From Chitinophagaceae bacterium (GTDB lineage Bacteria > Bacteroidota > Bacteroidia > Chitinophagales > Chitinophagaceae), in the NCBI GenBank assembly GCA_016721385.1, contig JADKIE010000002.1, forward strand, positions 806,001 through 870,000: a stretch of 64,000 nt of DNA, in the 5' to 3' direction. The position numbers were made by a program, and so were the translations under genes. The notes below the pieces were generated by a model that was given only the letters and a program-made list of their open reading frames with translations, ran no database searches and was not told the origin of the DNA. Shown here one piece after another: positions 41,401 to 49,400 of this stretch (its first letter is position 1; every line of letters begins with the position of its first letter).

Positions 41401-41984
41401 AATTCATAGGCTCTTTGCATTGAAAAATTAGTAATCTGGCTAATGGTTAAATCTTCAAATTTTTTCACCCACAAAATATCACCGCTTTCATTTAGCTTAA
41501 ACAAAACTGCAAACCCCTTCCAAAACTGATTAGGTACTGTAGAAGAATCGAATAAGACAGCCGGAACTAAAATATTACCATCAGATGTACTAGTTACAGC
41601 TGAAATATAAATAGTGGAGTTTTGAAAATTGATTAATCGACTGTACGAGGTGTCGGAACATAAATTCACTTTATTCTGAAAGTGAACAGGCAGGTTGTCC
41701 TTAGAAGTATTTTTATTGATAAGAGTCTTTAACTTTTTTGATAATAATTCGGTTTTCAATATTTTAGGAAAACTTGTTACATCTTGTTGATAGTTATTAA
41801 TTCCATTGCTAGTTGAATGCGTTAATTGTTGACTAGCTAGGATAGAATTTAATTTAGCAGAATACTTTCTTAACAAGTCTATATCCTTTACAGACGTGAA
41901 GTAACTAGTATCAAAATTGTTTTGTTGGCAATACGATAGATTAAAAAAAAACAACCAAATTATAGTTGTAAAAAAGGGCTTCAT
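38429..41984 (-). CDS. Large type IX-secreted surface protein with repeat modules and CHU_C/gliding C-terminal domain (frameshifted)
   Basis: Three frames form one protein of about 1185 residues. A signal peptide opens it (MKPFFTTIIWLFFFNLSYC-Q). Residues 100-500 resemble a beta-propeller-like region with DGNILVPA and GDVILCGTSSN segments. Then come about six modules of 80-90 residues, each with a start like LGxDTSLCxGN, a centre YxWQDGSTxxTF and an end GTYYVxVTxxCG. The end (LMPNSFTPNGDGLNDIFKIKYPF through GWDGTYKSKRQEIGSYVWVIKL) is the gliding-motility-associated sorting domain recognised by the type IX secretion system. Each junction (about 41104 and 40590) needs one A restored. Likely exposed on or released from the surface; adhesin is a guess. 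Confidence 0.85.
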
Positions 41985-42012
41985 GCTATAAATATAAGTA
42001 ATTTTTAAAAAT

Positions 42013-42161
42013 TTACTCTTTTACCCAAACCGTTTTTTCTTCCTTTCCAATAAACCTACCCACATGCTCAATAAATTCTTGCAAACCATTTTGTAAAAAT
42101 AGATTTTTCACTTCTTCAACTGCTGCTTCCTTTCTTACTATTAAAAAACTGCCCCATGCAT
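42013..42161 (-). other. Protein-like reading frame after the L,D-transpeptidase-like gene
   Basis: Downstream of that gene's TAG the same frame stays open for 50 codons and reads IVRKEAAVEEVKNLFLQNGL and onward to WVKE, which looks like real protein. It also overlaps a terminator hairpin. With one T added it could start at ATG 42161 as a 49-residue protein. It may be a small gene, a fragment or chance. Confidence 0.25.
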
Positions 42162-42176
42162 TGTTGCATAGGGCAG
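42143..42176 (-). terminator. Terminator of the holin-like/transpeptidase-like cluster
   Basis: On the minus strand CTGCCCTATGCA-ACAA-TGCATGGGGCAG forms a 12-bp stem with one mismatch and is followed by six T. It begins 14 bases after the gene stop. Confidence 0.8.
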
Positions 42177-42189
42177 TGTAATACAGCAG

Positions 42190-42763
42190 CTATTGCACCT
42201 CATCAATTAATGTGTATGTAAATGCATTGCCATAAAGCGCTTTATGTTTTTTGGCTAACTCCATAAGTAAATTAAAGTCGGCTATACTGGACAACACTTG
42301 GCAACCTGCCGAATACTTATTAACTACAGTGGTTGTACCCACCATTTTTGCATGATGAATGTTTATTCCAAACAATCCCTTTTGCTCAACCAAAGCAACG
42401 GTGTTTAAAACCACATCTTTATTATTATCTCGTAGTACAATTACCGGCTTTACTTGCACCAATGCCGGGTATTTTCTTTGATGCAGCCCTATAGCGTATG
42501 CCTCTTTATATTGATTAGGTTTTAATATGGCAGTACCTTGTTTTGATAAGGGATGTTGCAGCCAATACAACCCAGGGTAGGTAGTAGCTGTAAACAAATG
42601 GTGCAGCCACCTCTTTTTTCATCTTTATAAAAACAACCATCACATCATTAAAACTATTTGTTTTTGTAGCTTTTTTTCTAATCCCTATAATATTTAATTG
42701 AAAGGGCTTGGTATAAATAGTATAGTGTAATGTATTGAGTTGTTGTATTAGTTGTTGTATCAT
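42190..42763 (-). CDS. L,D-transpeptidase-like enzyme of an uncharacterised Bacteroidetes family (frameshifted)
   Basis: Start MIQQLIQQLNTLHYTIYTKPFQLNIIGIR, then, with one T (about 42630) and one G (about 42612) restored, FYKDEKRGWLHHLFTATTYPGLYWL. The second half has GLFGINIHHAKMVGTT and YSAGCQVLSSIADFNLLMEL. A histidine followed about 20 residues later by S-x-G-C is the arrangement of L,D-transpeptidase (YkuD-type) active sites, so a peptidoglycan-acting enzyme is proposed; this is inference. It overlaps the upstream membrane-protein gene by four bases and ends at a terminator. Confidence 0.55.
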
Positions 42764-42945
42764 ATTTTATTTCCTTTTTTTACCAGCCATTTTATGGCAT
42801 GTGTTACCGTATAGCTTACTACTGCACCCACTATAGCAAGCACAATTGTTTTTAGCCATTCGCTGCTGTTAATTTGAAATAAAAGAACCAATAACGAGCC
42901 GGTATAGATGCCCTGTGTTGAACTATGTTGTTGTGGTACTTCCAT
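42760..42945 (-). CDS. Small membrane protein, holin-sized
   Basis: 61 residues with one or two hydrophobic stretches (YTGSLLVLLFQ and WLKTIVLAIVGAVVSYTVTH) and a basic C-terminus (KWLVKKGNKI). No family is recognised. Size, charge distribution and its place before a wall-enzyme-like gene recall phage holins or spanin helpers, but nothing proves pore formation. It overlaps the next gene by ATGA and follows the previous small gene by six bases. Confidence 0.5.
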   Translation of the reverse strand: MEVPQQHSSTQGIYTGSLLVLLFQINSSEWLKTIVLAIVGAVVSYTVTHAIKWLVKKGNKI

Positions 42946-42951
42946 AGTAGT

Positions 42952-43164
42952 TTATTTATTTTCGGTTGACGTTGTGGATTGACTTACTGCCGAAGCCACA
43001 CCGCCTGCTACAGCTAAGTATCCGGCTACTTTAACTAATAGGGCAGGCAAGGCCACAGGTGCAGCCACTATAGCTGTGCTAATTGCCGCTAAGGTTAGAC
43101 CTGCGTTTCTTAGTTTTTTAAAAAATGACGGTGTAGGCGATTGTATCCGTTGTATAATTTTCAT
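42952..43164 (-). CDS. Small alanine-rich membrane protein, holin-sized
   Basis: 70 residues: a basic start (MKIIQRIQSPTPSFFKKLRN), then a long Ala/Val-rich hydrophobic region (LTLAAISTAIVAAPVALPAL and AGYLAVAGGVASAV) and a polar Ser/Thr tail. Two short membrane helices are likely. It heads the three-gene tight unit that ends with the transpeptidase-like gene. The 168 bases upstream contain no other gene. Confidence 0.5.
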   Translation of the reverse strand: MKIIQRIQSPTPSFFKKLRNAGLTLAAISTAIVAAPVALPALLVKVAGYLAVAGGVASAVSQSTTSTENK

Positions 43165-43332
43165 GTTTTCTTTTTTTAGTGTTATAAATATTGATACCTG
43201 TTAAATACCAGAGCATTAAAAGCCAATGGCTATTATAGATAAAGCATAGCCTTTAAAAGTGGAGGGGCAAATTTTTTATATCCCCTATTGGCAGGCGGCT
43301 TTATATATTAGTTTGCTATACATTATTCAAGC

Positions 43333-44088
43333 CTATACCTTATCGGCAGCTACTATGCTCAATGGGTTAAATGCTTTTGATTTTAACGGGTAATACTTTC
43401 CGTTCGTTTCCATAAAAAATTGCACACCTGCAGCTACCAGTAAAGGGCTGATTGAGTTTGCCGGTAGTATAGCCTGCAGGGTAGTTGCCGGTACTACATT
43501 CATATCTAATGGTAATAGGGCTGTTTCTTTTTCGTTGCTTGCATATTGCTCTGAAGTAAAATCTATAGTGGCGGCGGCCATTACAATTTTACAGTGTGTG
43601 GCTTCGGCCGGTGCATTAATAGCTTTACGTGGCGCAAAGGCGGGTAAGGTAAAGTCCACTTGTCCGCTGGCCCTATCTATTGTGGTGCTGTACGGTGCAA
43701 ACAAGGTTTTACCCAATGTGCTGTTGTTGTTAAAATCAAAGCCTTTAACTAAATTAATGTTGCCGGCATTTACATGGCGTTTCCCTTTATCGCTGGTAGA
43801 GTCCGATGTAATTACACTCATTAGTGCTTTTAACAATCGGTAATGGATACTGCCATCTTTTACATTTTGCAATAATAATCTAAAGGCTGTTTTTGTTAGC
43901 CCTGCTGCCTTTCCGGCTCTTTTAAATTCATTGTTAACTTCTCGGGTACGTTCAAAAGAAGCATCTTTTGCTACCCGTTCGGCGGTAAGGCTGCTTTTTT
44001 TGGTTGCCGATAATCCGTGTTTTGTTCTTCGAAAGGTAATGTTGCCAATGCTACCTCTCAACTCAATAATGCCATCTTGTTTTGCCAT
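43333..44088 (-). CDS. Uncharacterised protein of the MAKQxGIIxLxGxIGxITF type
   Basis: 251 residues, no signal or membrane segment. The start MAKQDGIIELRGSIGNITFRRTKHG is a pattern seen in a widespread uncharacterised Bacteroidetes family. A charged middle region (RTREVNNEFKRAGKAAGLTKTAFR) precedes a strand-rich C-terminal half (QVDFTLPAFAPRKAINAPAEATHCKIVMAAATIDF) that could be a structural or coat-like domain. It lies between the unknown gene at 44277 and the holin-sized genes on one strand. A particle component is possible but unproven. Confidence 0.5.
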   Translation of the reverse strand: MAKQDGIIELRGSIGNITFRRTKHGLSATKKSSLTAERVAKDASFERTREVNNEFKRAGKAAGLTKTAFRLLLQNVKDGSIHYRLLKALMSVITSDSTSDKGKRHVNAGNINLVKGFDFNNNSTLGKTLFAPYSTTIDRASGQVDFTLPAFAPRKAINAPAEATHCKIVMAAATIDFTSEQYASNEKETALLPLDMNVVPATTLQAILPANSISPLLVAAGVQFFMETNGKYYPLKSKAFNPLSIVAADKV

Positions 44089-44184
44089 AATTGCTTGTTG
44101 TTTTTAGTGATGAATAAATAAAATTGTTGTTAGAAATAAGAATAGGATAGAATAAAAGGTCTTTTACCTTAATTAGGTTTATGA

Positions 44185-44250
44185 GGCATACACCTGAGGT
44201 ATGCCCAGTTGTTGGTAGGCTTGGCAAAAGCCTTGCTTACGTACCAACAG
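44185..44250. repeat. Two hairpins between the cluster genes, related to the R1 repeat
   Basis: GGCATAC (44185-44191) pairs with GTATGCC (44199-44205). Just after, GTTGGTA (44211-44217) pairs with TACCAAC (44242-44248). The second hairpin begins CAGTTGTTGGTA, which is also a segment of the R1 repeat at 45427 and 48974. Confidence 0.55.
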
Positions 44251-44276
44251 CGGCATCAAAAAAGTAGTTTACCCAA

Positions 44277-44828
44277 TTAAAAACTTGCATTGGCTGCAAA
44301 GCTTAAAAATAAGTTTAGCAGGGTGTGGTTGCCACTTTCGGCAAAGTGTGTACGCCAGTAATGAAATGTAAGTGCGGCAGGATTGTTAATTAACTCATCC
44401 ATTGCTTTTGTTAACAGCTGCCACTGATATTTGTATAGCGGCAATGCTTTTCTTTTTTGAACTATTTTTTTGTACCATTCATTTGTGCCGGCAAAGCCGT
44501 TTGTGTTTTGCGGATTAAGCCACTCTGATGGTTGTGGTACAAATTTTTGTGGGTGATTGTTTAAGTAATTACGGGTAAGTAATATGCGTTGTATGGTTTG
44601 TTCGTAGTTAGTTTGTATGCTGCCGGCCTGCATTAGTACATTAACAATATATTCTTTTGCAGTGGTAATTTCCTGTGCCGAAAATGTTTGGCCATTCCAT
44701 AAAGCGGTATAGGCAAATAACCAAATGGTGTTTGTTTTTTGCTGTACCATGCCCGATTGATGATGCATGCCGCCCAATACGGCATAAAGATTGGTTGCGT
44801 TGTTTTGTTGAGCTGTAGCTGTGTGCAT
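44277..44828 (-). CDS. Uncharacterised protein, first gene of the cluster
   Basis: 183 residues, soluble and helical, with several tryptophans (WLFAYTALWNGQTFSAQEI, SEWLNPQNTNGFAGTNEWYKK, FHYWRTHF). No motif is recognised. It is the 5'-most gene of the minus-strand group that ends with the transpeptidase-like enzyme; a TATGTTTG element (44870-44877) lies upstream and could be its -7 site. It is divergent from the DUF1508 gene. Confidence 0.5.
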   Translation of the reverse strand: MHTATAQQNNATNLYAVLGGMHHQSGMVQQKTNTIWLFAYTALWNGQTFSAQEITTAKEYIVNVLMQAGSIQTNYEQTIQRILLTRNYLNNHPQKFVPQPSEWLNPQNTNGFAGTNEWYKKIVQKRKALPLYKYQWQLLTKAMDELINNPAALTFHYWRTHFAESGNHTLLNLFLSFAANASF

Positions 44829-45028
44829 TGTGGATGTATTTAATTGTGAGTATGTATCTGATTACAATGCAAACATACTGTGGCGGCAAACTGCAGTTTC
44901 TTAGTTGGTATAAGTTGCGCTTATTTGTTCCTGATTATTCCAAGTTGTGCTTAATTAGGCTTAGTCGTTCTTGTTTTATAAAAATTTGGTACATTGTATT
45001 TTACTTTATTAAACAAAAACTCAATGGT

Positions 45029-45352
45029 ATGGGAAAATTTGTAATTCACACCGGTAAAAACAATCAAATTTATTTTAACCTAAAAGCCAATAATGGCGAA
45101 ACTATTTTATCCAGCGAAGGGTATACCAGTATGCGTTCCTGCAAAAAAGGCATAGCATCTGTAATGAAAAATGCCGGCGACGCCGGTAAGTATGTAACCC
45201 AAAAAGCCAAAAATGGTAAGCCGTATTTTACGCTTAAAGCCGGCAACCATCAGGTAATTGGTAAAAGCGAACTATACGAAAGCGATAAGGCTTGTGCCAA
45301 TGGTATAGCATCGGTAAAAAAGAATGCACCGGGTGCAAAGATTGAGGGATAA
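45029..45352 (+). CDS. DUF1508 (YegP-like) protein with two repeats
   Basis: 107 residues from ATG 45029 (MGKFVIHTGKNNQIYFNLKA); the longer open frame upstream is not family-like. The DUF1508 unit occurs twice: F-x-L-K-A-N-N-G-E-T-I-L-S-S-E-G-Y then CKKGIASVMKNA, and FTLKAGNHQVIGKSELY then CANGIASVKKNAP. Such proteins are small, soluble and of unknown function. A terminator follows. It is the last plus-strand gene before the cassette region. Confidence 0.85.
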   Translation: MGKFVIHTGKNNQIYFNLKANNGETILSSEGYTSMRSCKKGIASVMKNAGDAGKYVTQKAKNGKPYFTLKAGNHQVIGKSELYESDKACANGIASVKKNAPGAKIEG

Positions 45353-45378
45353 TTATTTGGTACAGTACAATTGATTTA

Positions 45379-45410
45379 AAGTGAAGCAGTGATGCTTCAC
45401 TTTTTTTTCT
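45379..45410 (+). terminator. Rho-independent terminator of the DUF1508 gene
   Basis: AAGTGAAGCA-GTGA-TGCTTCACTT, a 10-bp perfect stem with a four-base loop, followed by a T run. Confidence 0.9.
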
Positions 45411-45426
45411 CCGCCTTGGTTTGTGT

Positions 45427-45822
45427 CCTCCGCCTTGGTTCGTGACTCCACGAACCAATACGCCGTTGTTGGTTTTTGTGCCAGTGGCTTTTGTAGCCGG
45501 CATCACCAACAACACCTGCACACAGTTGTTGGTACGCCTGCACTCTTTGCCAACGCTTCGATACACAACAAGGGCGAACAATCACAACTGCTAGCGAAAA
45601 AGCATACAGCCTGCCTCAAACATCAGGGAACAAATTTTGCATTCACTATGTACAACTGCTGCACATAGCTGCTCCCTACAAAGGGGCTGTAACCCTTTGT
45701 AGGTGGCTTTTTTGTTTCTTTTTTTCCACAAAAAAAGAAAAGAGAAATAAAAGCCTAATCGTTAACCATAATACTAGTTAGCAAAAAAGCATACGGCATG
45801 CAGTTACCTACCAACAACGGCG
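45427..45822. repeat. R1 dispersed repeat, copy 1
   Basis: About 396 bases that recur at 48974-49372 with roughly nine in ten bases shared, by eye. It contains several inverted segments, including GGTGTTGTTGG-type ends, and a strong hairpin at 45675-45703 (CCTACAAAGGG/CCCTTTGTAGG) followed by TGGCTTTTTTG. The open frames inside it are low-complexity and not convincing. Copy 1 ends where a truncated cassette gene begins. Confidence 0.8.
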
Positions 45823-45829
45823 AAAAGGT

Positions 45830-45957
45830 CTGTGAAGAATGTTTACTCGTTCATTTTTGTCTATGTCAGAGCCGGTTTGAATATATTTTTTTGCTTGCTT
45901 TTTAATGGCAATATATTCGTCAGAATAAGAGTCTATAATTTTGTAAAGGGTTTCCAT
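45830..45957 (-). pseudogene. Truncated cassette gene (unit 0)
   Basis: ATG at 45957 opens METLYKIIDSYSDEYIAIKK and then Q-A-K-K-Y-I-Q-T-G-S-D, and the frame runs into the R1 repeat after about 43 codons. The usual cassette start core, here GTTGGTGGCA read on the minus strand (45979-45988), is present, but the 3' end and end core are missing. It looks like a cassette gene cut by the R1 element. Confidence 0.5.
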
Positions 45958-45978
45958 TATTGAAGTGTGTCTGCTAAT

Positions 45979-46130
45979 TGCCACCAACGTCCAGGGCTTT
46001 ATGCTGTTGGGATATTTACTAATGTCCTGCCCGGAACTGATGCTAAATTTATAATTAAAAGGTCATTGTTTTTACAAAGGTTCAAAGTTGCTGGTCAAGC
46101 CCCAATAACATAAAGCCCCATGTTGTGCGT
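45979..46130 (-). other. attC-like site between units 0 and 1 (type II spacer)
   Basis: Bounded by the unit-0 start core ...CCAAC (plus strand, to 45988) and the unit-1 end core GTTGTGCGT (46122-46130). Just inside, GGGCTTTATG (45994-46003) pairs perfectly with CATAAAGCCC (46109-46118), extended across a 3x3 internal loop by TTGGG/CCCAA. At about 133 bases between the GTT/AAC ends it has the size and plan of an integron attC site. IntI recognition is not shown. Confidence 0.6.
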
Positions 46131-46133
46131 TCG

Positions 46134-46715
46134 TTATTCTGTCTTAATGTTATAGATATTTCGTTTCGTGTCATATTCCAATAATAGTTTGTCCAGCTTG
46201 GGGTATTTAATTTTATCATCGGTAGTTGCTAGACCATTAATTAGAATATCATTGATAAAAATGCTTTTGTCTGGTCGCAACCGCCTTAAATTTTCCAATA
46301 GTGTTTCAGAATTAATAATTGTGTCTTTTAACTCAAGAGTAATTATTCCGTTTTTTGCAAGGTCACCAAATACAATTAAACCTTCATTGCACTTAATAAC
46401 GTTTAACGACTTTATTTTGTTTCTGTCAATTAATTTCTGCGTCACAACCTTGGTAAGTAAAATATTATCGACTGTGAAAAAAAGAGGTCTGTCACTTTCA
46501 TTTTGCAGTCTGGTACTTTTGCCTAAAGTATCACCTTTAGAATTTGTAATATTTCCGCAAAAATCAATTTTGCAGTCTGAACATGTTATTATTCGGTCAC
46601 CAATAACAAAGTGCTTTTGAGTTGTGTCCTTCTTAGAAGTTGTATTGTCTGAAATAACTTGTGCAAAAGAAGGGGAACAAAAAAAATAGATTAATATGAA
46701 TGAAATGTTTCTCAT
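46134..46715 (-). CDS. Exported TonB-plug-like protein (cassette unit 1)
   Basis: 193 residues from ATG 46715 with a signal peptide (MRNISFILIYFFCSPSFA-Q). The middle part IKSLNVIKCNEGLIVFGDLAKNGIITLELKD has the rhythm of the plug-like repeat seen in TonB-dependent receptors and their relatives (V-x-K-x-x-x-A-x-x-x-G-x-x-x-K-N-G-V-I-x-I-x-x-K). No barrel follows, so it is not itself a receptor. Function unknown. The unit is bounded by GTTGTGCGT (46122-46130) and ACGCACAAC (46720-46728), exact reverse complements. Confidence 0.55.
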   Translation of the reverse strand: MRNISFILIYFFCSPSFAQVISDNTTSKKDTTQKHFVIGDRIITCSDCKIDFCGNITNSKGDTLGKSTRLQNESDRPLFFTVDNILLTKVVTQKLIDRNKIKSLNVIKCNEGLIVFGDLAKNGIITLELKDTIINSETLLENLRRLRPDKSIFINDILINGLATTDDKIKYPKLDKLLLEYDTKRNIYNIKTE

Positions 46716-46728
46716 AATGACGCACAAC

Positions 46729-46899
46729 TATTAAATATACGCAACTATTTCTTTATTTTATTAATCAGTAACACCATCTTTATTACTTAACACAACATCC
46801 TACTTACACACTTGGCCAGTAAGAGAGATGTTGTTGAGAAAAAGATAGGCAGTATGGTTTTTAACACTTGTTTCGTGAGCCACTAACCAAGGCTAATGC
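46729..46899 (-). repeat. Type I spacer, copy A
   Basis: Begins after AAC with TATTAAATATACGCAACTAT and the AT-rich block that recurs at 48904, 50066, 51534, 52912 and 53885. It contains a 15-position hairpin (CAACATCCTACTTAC with GTAAGAGAGATGTTG, 46794-46838 approximately) and ends ...ACCAAGGCTAAT before the unit-2 end core. Confidence 0.7.
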
Positions 46900-46908
46900 T
46901 GGGCGTAG

Positions 46909-48122
46909 TTATTTTGTCTCTGCAATTTTGCTTTTAAACCAATTTGTCTTGTCTTGGTAAATATTCTCTTGCAATAATGTTTTTTGGGCCTCAATAATTT
47001 TTAATCCTTGTTCATAGTATTTGTTGGCTTGTTCCTTATTGCCAATTGAATTTTGAAATTCTCCCATACTGTCAAATAAATTTGAATCATCTGGATACAT
47101 AGAAATTGCCCAATCCATAATTTTTATGGCATTTTCTTTTTTGTCATAATTAAAGCAGTTATAAGCCAAATGGTTAATATCGCCAATTGTTGGTAAATTT
47201 AATCCCGTAGTTTTCGATTGGCTAGCGAAATAATTTTAAGAAAACTTACATAGTTTAAGGTTTTGCTTTCTAAGTATTTTGTCTCAATATCCCCTTGAAT
47301 AGTCATTGGCTGGTTTACAAATACAAGCCCTTTAAAAAAACCTTCCAAAGGCGTTGTTGAATGACTGTTATTATCAATGTTTTGAACTTTATAATGAAAA
47401 TTAGGCGTGTTTGTTTTTGACAATAAATTTGAGAATTTTATAGAACTTGGCTTGAACCTATCTTCCAATTTGTCGCCTTGACCATAGCAAACGTATAGGA
47501 ATTTGTCTTTTAAAATATTTTTGCCTATTTCATTCTTGAAAATTGTCAAAAATTGTTCATCATCGTAGTAAAAATTAGGACTAACAGCAACTCCTGCATT
47601 AAATATTTCCGGGAACATAAACATTGAATAAGTAACAAAACTTGCTCCAAGCGAATGTCCAACTCCAATTGTATAACCATTGGTGCGATATTTTTCATTT
47701 ATAAATGGTAGAATTTCATTTTTTAAACATAAAGCCAAGCTGTCTGCACCACCTAATTTTACCTGTGCCCAATAATCTTTAAGAGGTAAATTAGTTTTGT
47801 TTTTGGGTAAAAATTCAAACTGCCTGTTTTTAGTAACTATTCCTACAAAAATTACTGGGTCAACATAAAAATTTATGTTTTCCAAATAGGATAGTGTTTG
47901 TTTTGCAAAATTGTAAAGTGATTCTGATTGAGCATCAAATAAATAGACAACTTTGTATTTTCTGTTAGGAAATTCATTGTAGTCGGATGGAACTGAAATT
48001 TTTAATACTCTTTCCTGATTTAAAATTTTTGAATTAAATTTTAATATTTCAGTAGTAGAATATTGTCCAAATACATTCAGTCCTAAAAAGGTAATTCCAA
48101 AAATAAAAACAATTGATTTCAT
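46909..48122 (-). CDS. Exported esterase with C-terminal TPR-like segment (cassette unit 2, frameshifted)
   Basis: Signal MKSIVFIFGITFLGLNVFG-Q, then an alpha/beta-hydrolase fold: KYKVVYLFDAQSESLYN, GVGHSLGASFVTYSMFMFP with nucleophile Ser in G-H-S-L-G, and a late His in NIDNNSHSTTPLEGF. This matches IroE/Fes-like esterases and similar putative esterases. One A missing near 47203 hides the link to the last 95 residues (GDINHLAYNCFNYDKKENAIKIMDWAISMYPDDSN...), which form one to two TPR-like helix pairs. The unit is bounded by GCTGGGCGTAGTT (46898-46910) and AATTACGCCCA (48137-48147), 10 of 11 complementary. Confidence 0.75.
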
Positions 48123-48136
48123 TGTAAAGTTTGTTT

Positions 48137-48349
48137 AATTACGCCCAAAGTGCCGGGGCTTGCCAAAGTACGGGAATTTCCCAACTGTCCGCCCGGAACT
48201 AAAGATGAATTTATAACTAAAATTTGAAGTTGCGCACAACTGCCTGGAGAAGTTTGTCCTGCCCGGAACAAATGCTGAGAAAGAGTTGAAGCTGAAGTTT
48301 TAAGGGTCAAGCCCGTATTTTGGCAAACCCCATGTTATAGGTAGTTGCA
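48137..48349 (-). other. attC-like site between units 2 and 3 (type II spacer)
   Basis: Inside the unit ends, GGGGCTTGCCAAAGTACGGG (48155-48174) faces CCCGTATTTTGGCAAACCCC (48312-48331): 20 positions with two changes, both G-T compatible. The middle holds GCCCGGAAC segments (near 48190 and 48262) shared with the site at 45979-46130. The stem sequence differs from that site while the plan is kept. Confidence 0.6.
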
Positions 48350-48382
48350 GCAGAGACCGGCAAGGCAAATTTCAATTGTGTT

Positions 48383-48854
48383 TTATTTGTCAAATGGAGG
48401 ACCTTTGAATTGTAACTCGACTAACTCAAATTCTTTTAGCTTGGCATTAAATCTATAGTTAATTGAGTAGTTGAACTGATGATCAAAGCCGTTTGAAAAA
48501 ACAAAAAATAGAAACTCAGCTTTTTTCTTATCTACCTAGCCAACCATATTAATATAAATACGTGACTTCAGTTCTTTTTGTTTTAATGTACCAACTTCAG
48601 GTGAAATCAGTCTAATATGGGTGTTTTCAATCTTCTCAGGTAATTCAATATCCGGGAAATCATCAGGCTGTCCATTTTTACGTTTTCCGAAGTACAGTGT
48701 ATCAAAATTACTTTTAGTTTTTTTCCTGACGTCTTTTATAAAATCTGAAATGGCTTTAGAATAGATTTTAGTCAAGTCAACTTTTGTTGGAAAGCCGGCT
48801 GATTGACCAAAAGCAAAAAGGGATATAAAAAATAAATAGTACGAGTCTTCTCAT
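48383..48854 (-). pseudogene. Exported small protein (cassette unit 3, one frameshift and one in-frame TAG)
   Basis: With one T restored near 48817 the frame from ATG 48854 reads MRRLVLFIFYIPLFAFG-Q, a signal peptide, then VDLTKIYSKAISDFIKDVRKK and a mixed domain with YFGKRKNGQPDDFPDIELP. An in-frame TAG at 48536-48538 follows NMVG; beyond it the frame continues as VDKKKAEFLFFVFSNGFDHQ to LQFKGPPFDK and TAA at 48383. TGG to TAG would explain the stop. No family is recognised. The unit is bounded by GTTATAGGTAGTTGCA (48334-48349) and TGCAATTACCTATAAC (48888-48903), 15 of 16 complementary. Confidence 0.6.
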
Positions 48855-48903
48855 TTGGATAATTTGTCTACAAAATGATCTGTCCCTTGCAATTACCTAT
48901 AAC

Positions 48904-48973
48904 GCATAAATTTACGAAACTATTTCTTTATTTTATTAATCAGTAACACCATCTTTATTACTTAACGCAACAA
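48904..48973 (-). repeat. Type I spacer, copy B (joined to R1 copy 2)
   Basis: After AAC it reads GCATAAATTTACGAAACTAT, then the shared AT-rich block and ACTTAACGCAACAACCT, where the R1 repeat takes over instead of the usual GC-richer tail. Confidence 0.65.
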
Positions 48974-49372
48974 CCTCCGCCTTGGTTCGTGTCTTCACGA
49001 ACCATTCATTTTGCCGTTGTTGGTGTTTGTGCCAATGGCTTTTGTAGCCGGCATCACCAACAACACATGCACACAGTTGTTGGTACGCCTGCACTCTTTG
49101 CCAACGCTCCGATACACAACAACGGCTAACAATCACAACCGTTAGCGAAAAAGCATACAGCCTGCCTCAAACATCAGGGAACAAATTTTGCATTCACTAT
49201 ATACAACTGCTGCACATAGCTGCTCCCGACAAAGGGGCTGTAATCCTTTGTCGGTGGCTTTTTGTTTCTTTTTTCCACAAAAAAAGAAAAGAGAAACAAA
49301 ACCCTAATCGTTAACCATAATACTAGTTAGCAAAAAAAGCATACAGCATGCAGTTACCTACCAACAACGACG
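48974..49372. repeat. R1 dispersed repeat, copy 2
   Basis: Second copy of the element at 45427-45822. Its hairpin (49226-49254) is CCGACAAAGGG with TCCTTTGTCGG: the T-A pair of copy 1 has become G-C on both arms, so the stem is kept although the sequence changed. Confidence 0.8.
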
Positions 49373-49400
49373 AGGAGAAACCCAATGTTATGGGCAGTTT

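Noticed and set aside
44828..45028. N-terminal extension of the DUF1508 frame upstream of 45029
   Set aside because: The added 67 residues are not family-like, and the repeat-bearing protein starts naturally at MGKFVIH.
45397..45668. Open frames inside the R1 repeat
   Set aside because: Composition reflects repeat structure (many Gln, His, Arg, Trp), frames are not kept between the two copies, and the region is better explained by hairpins.
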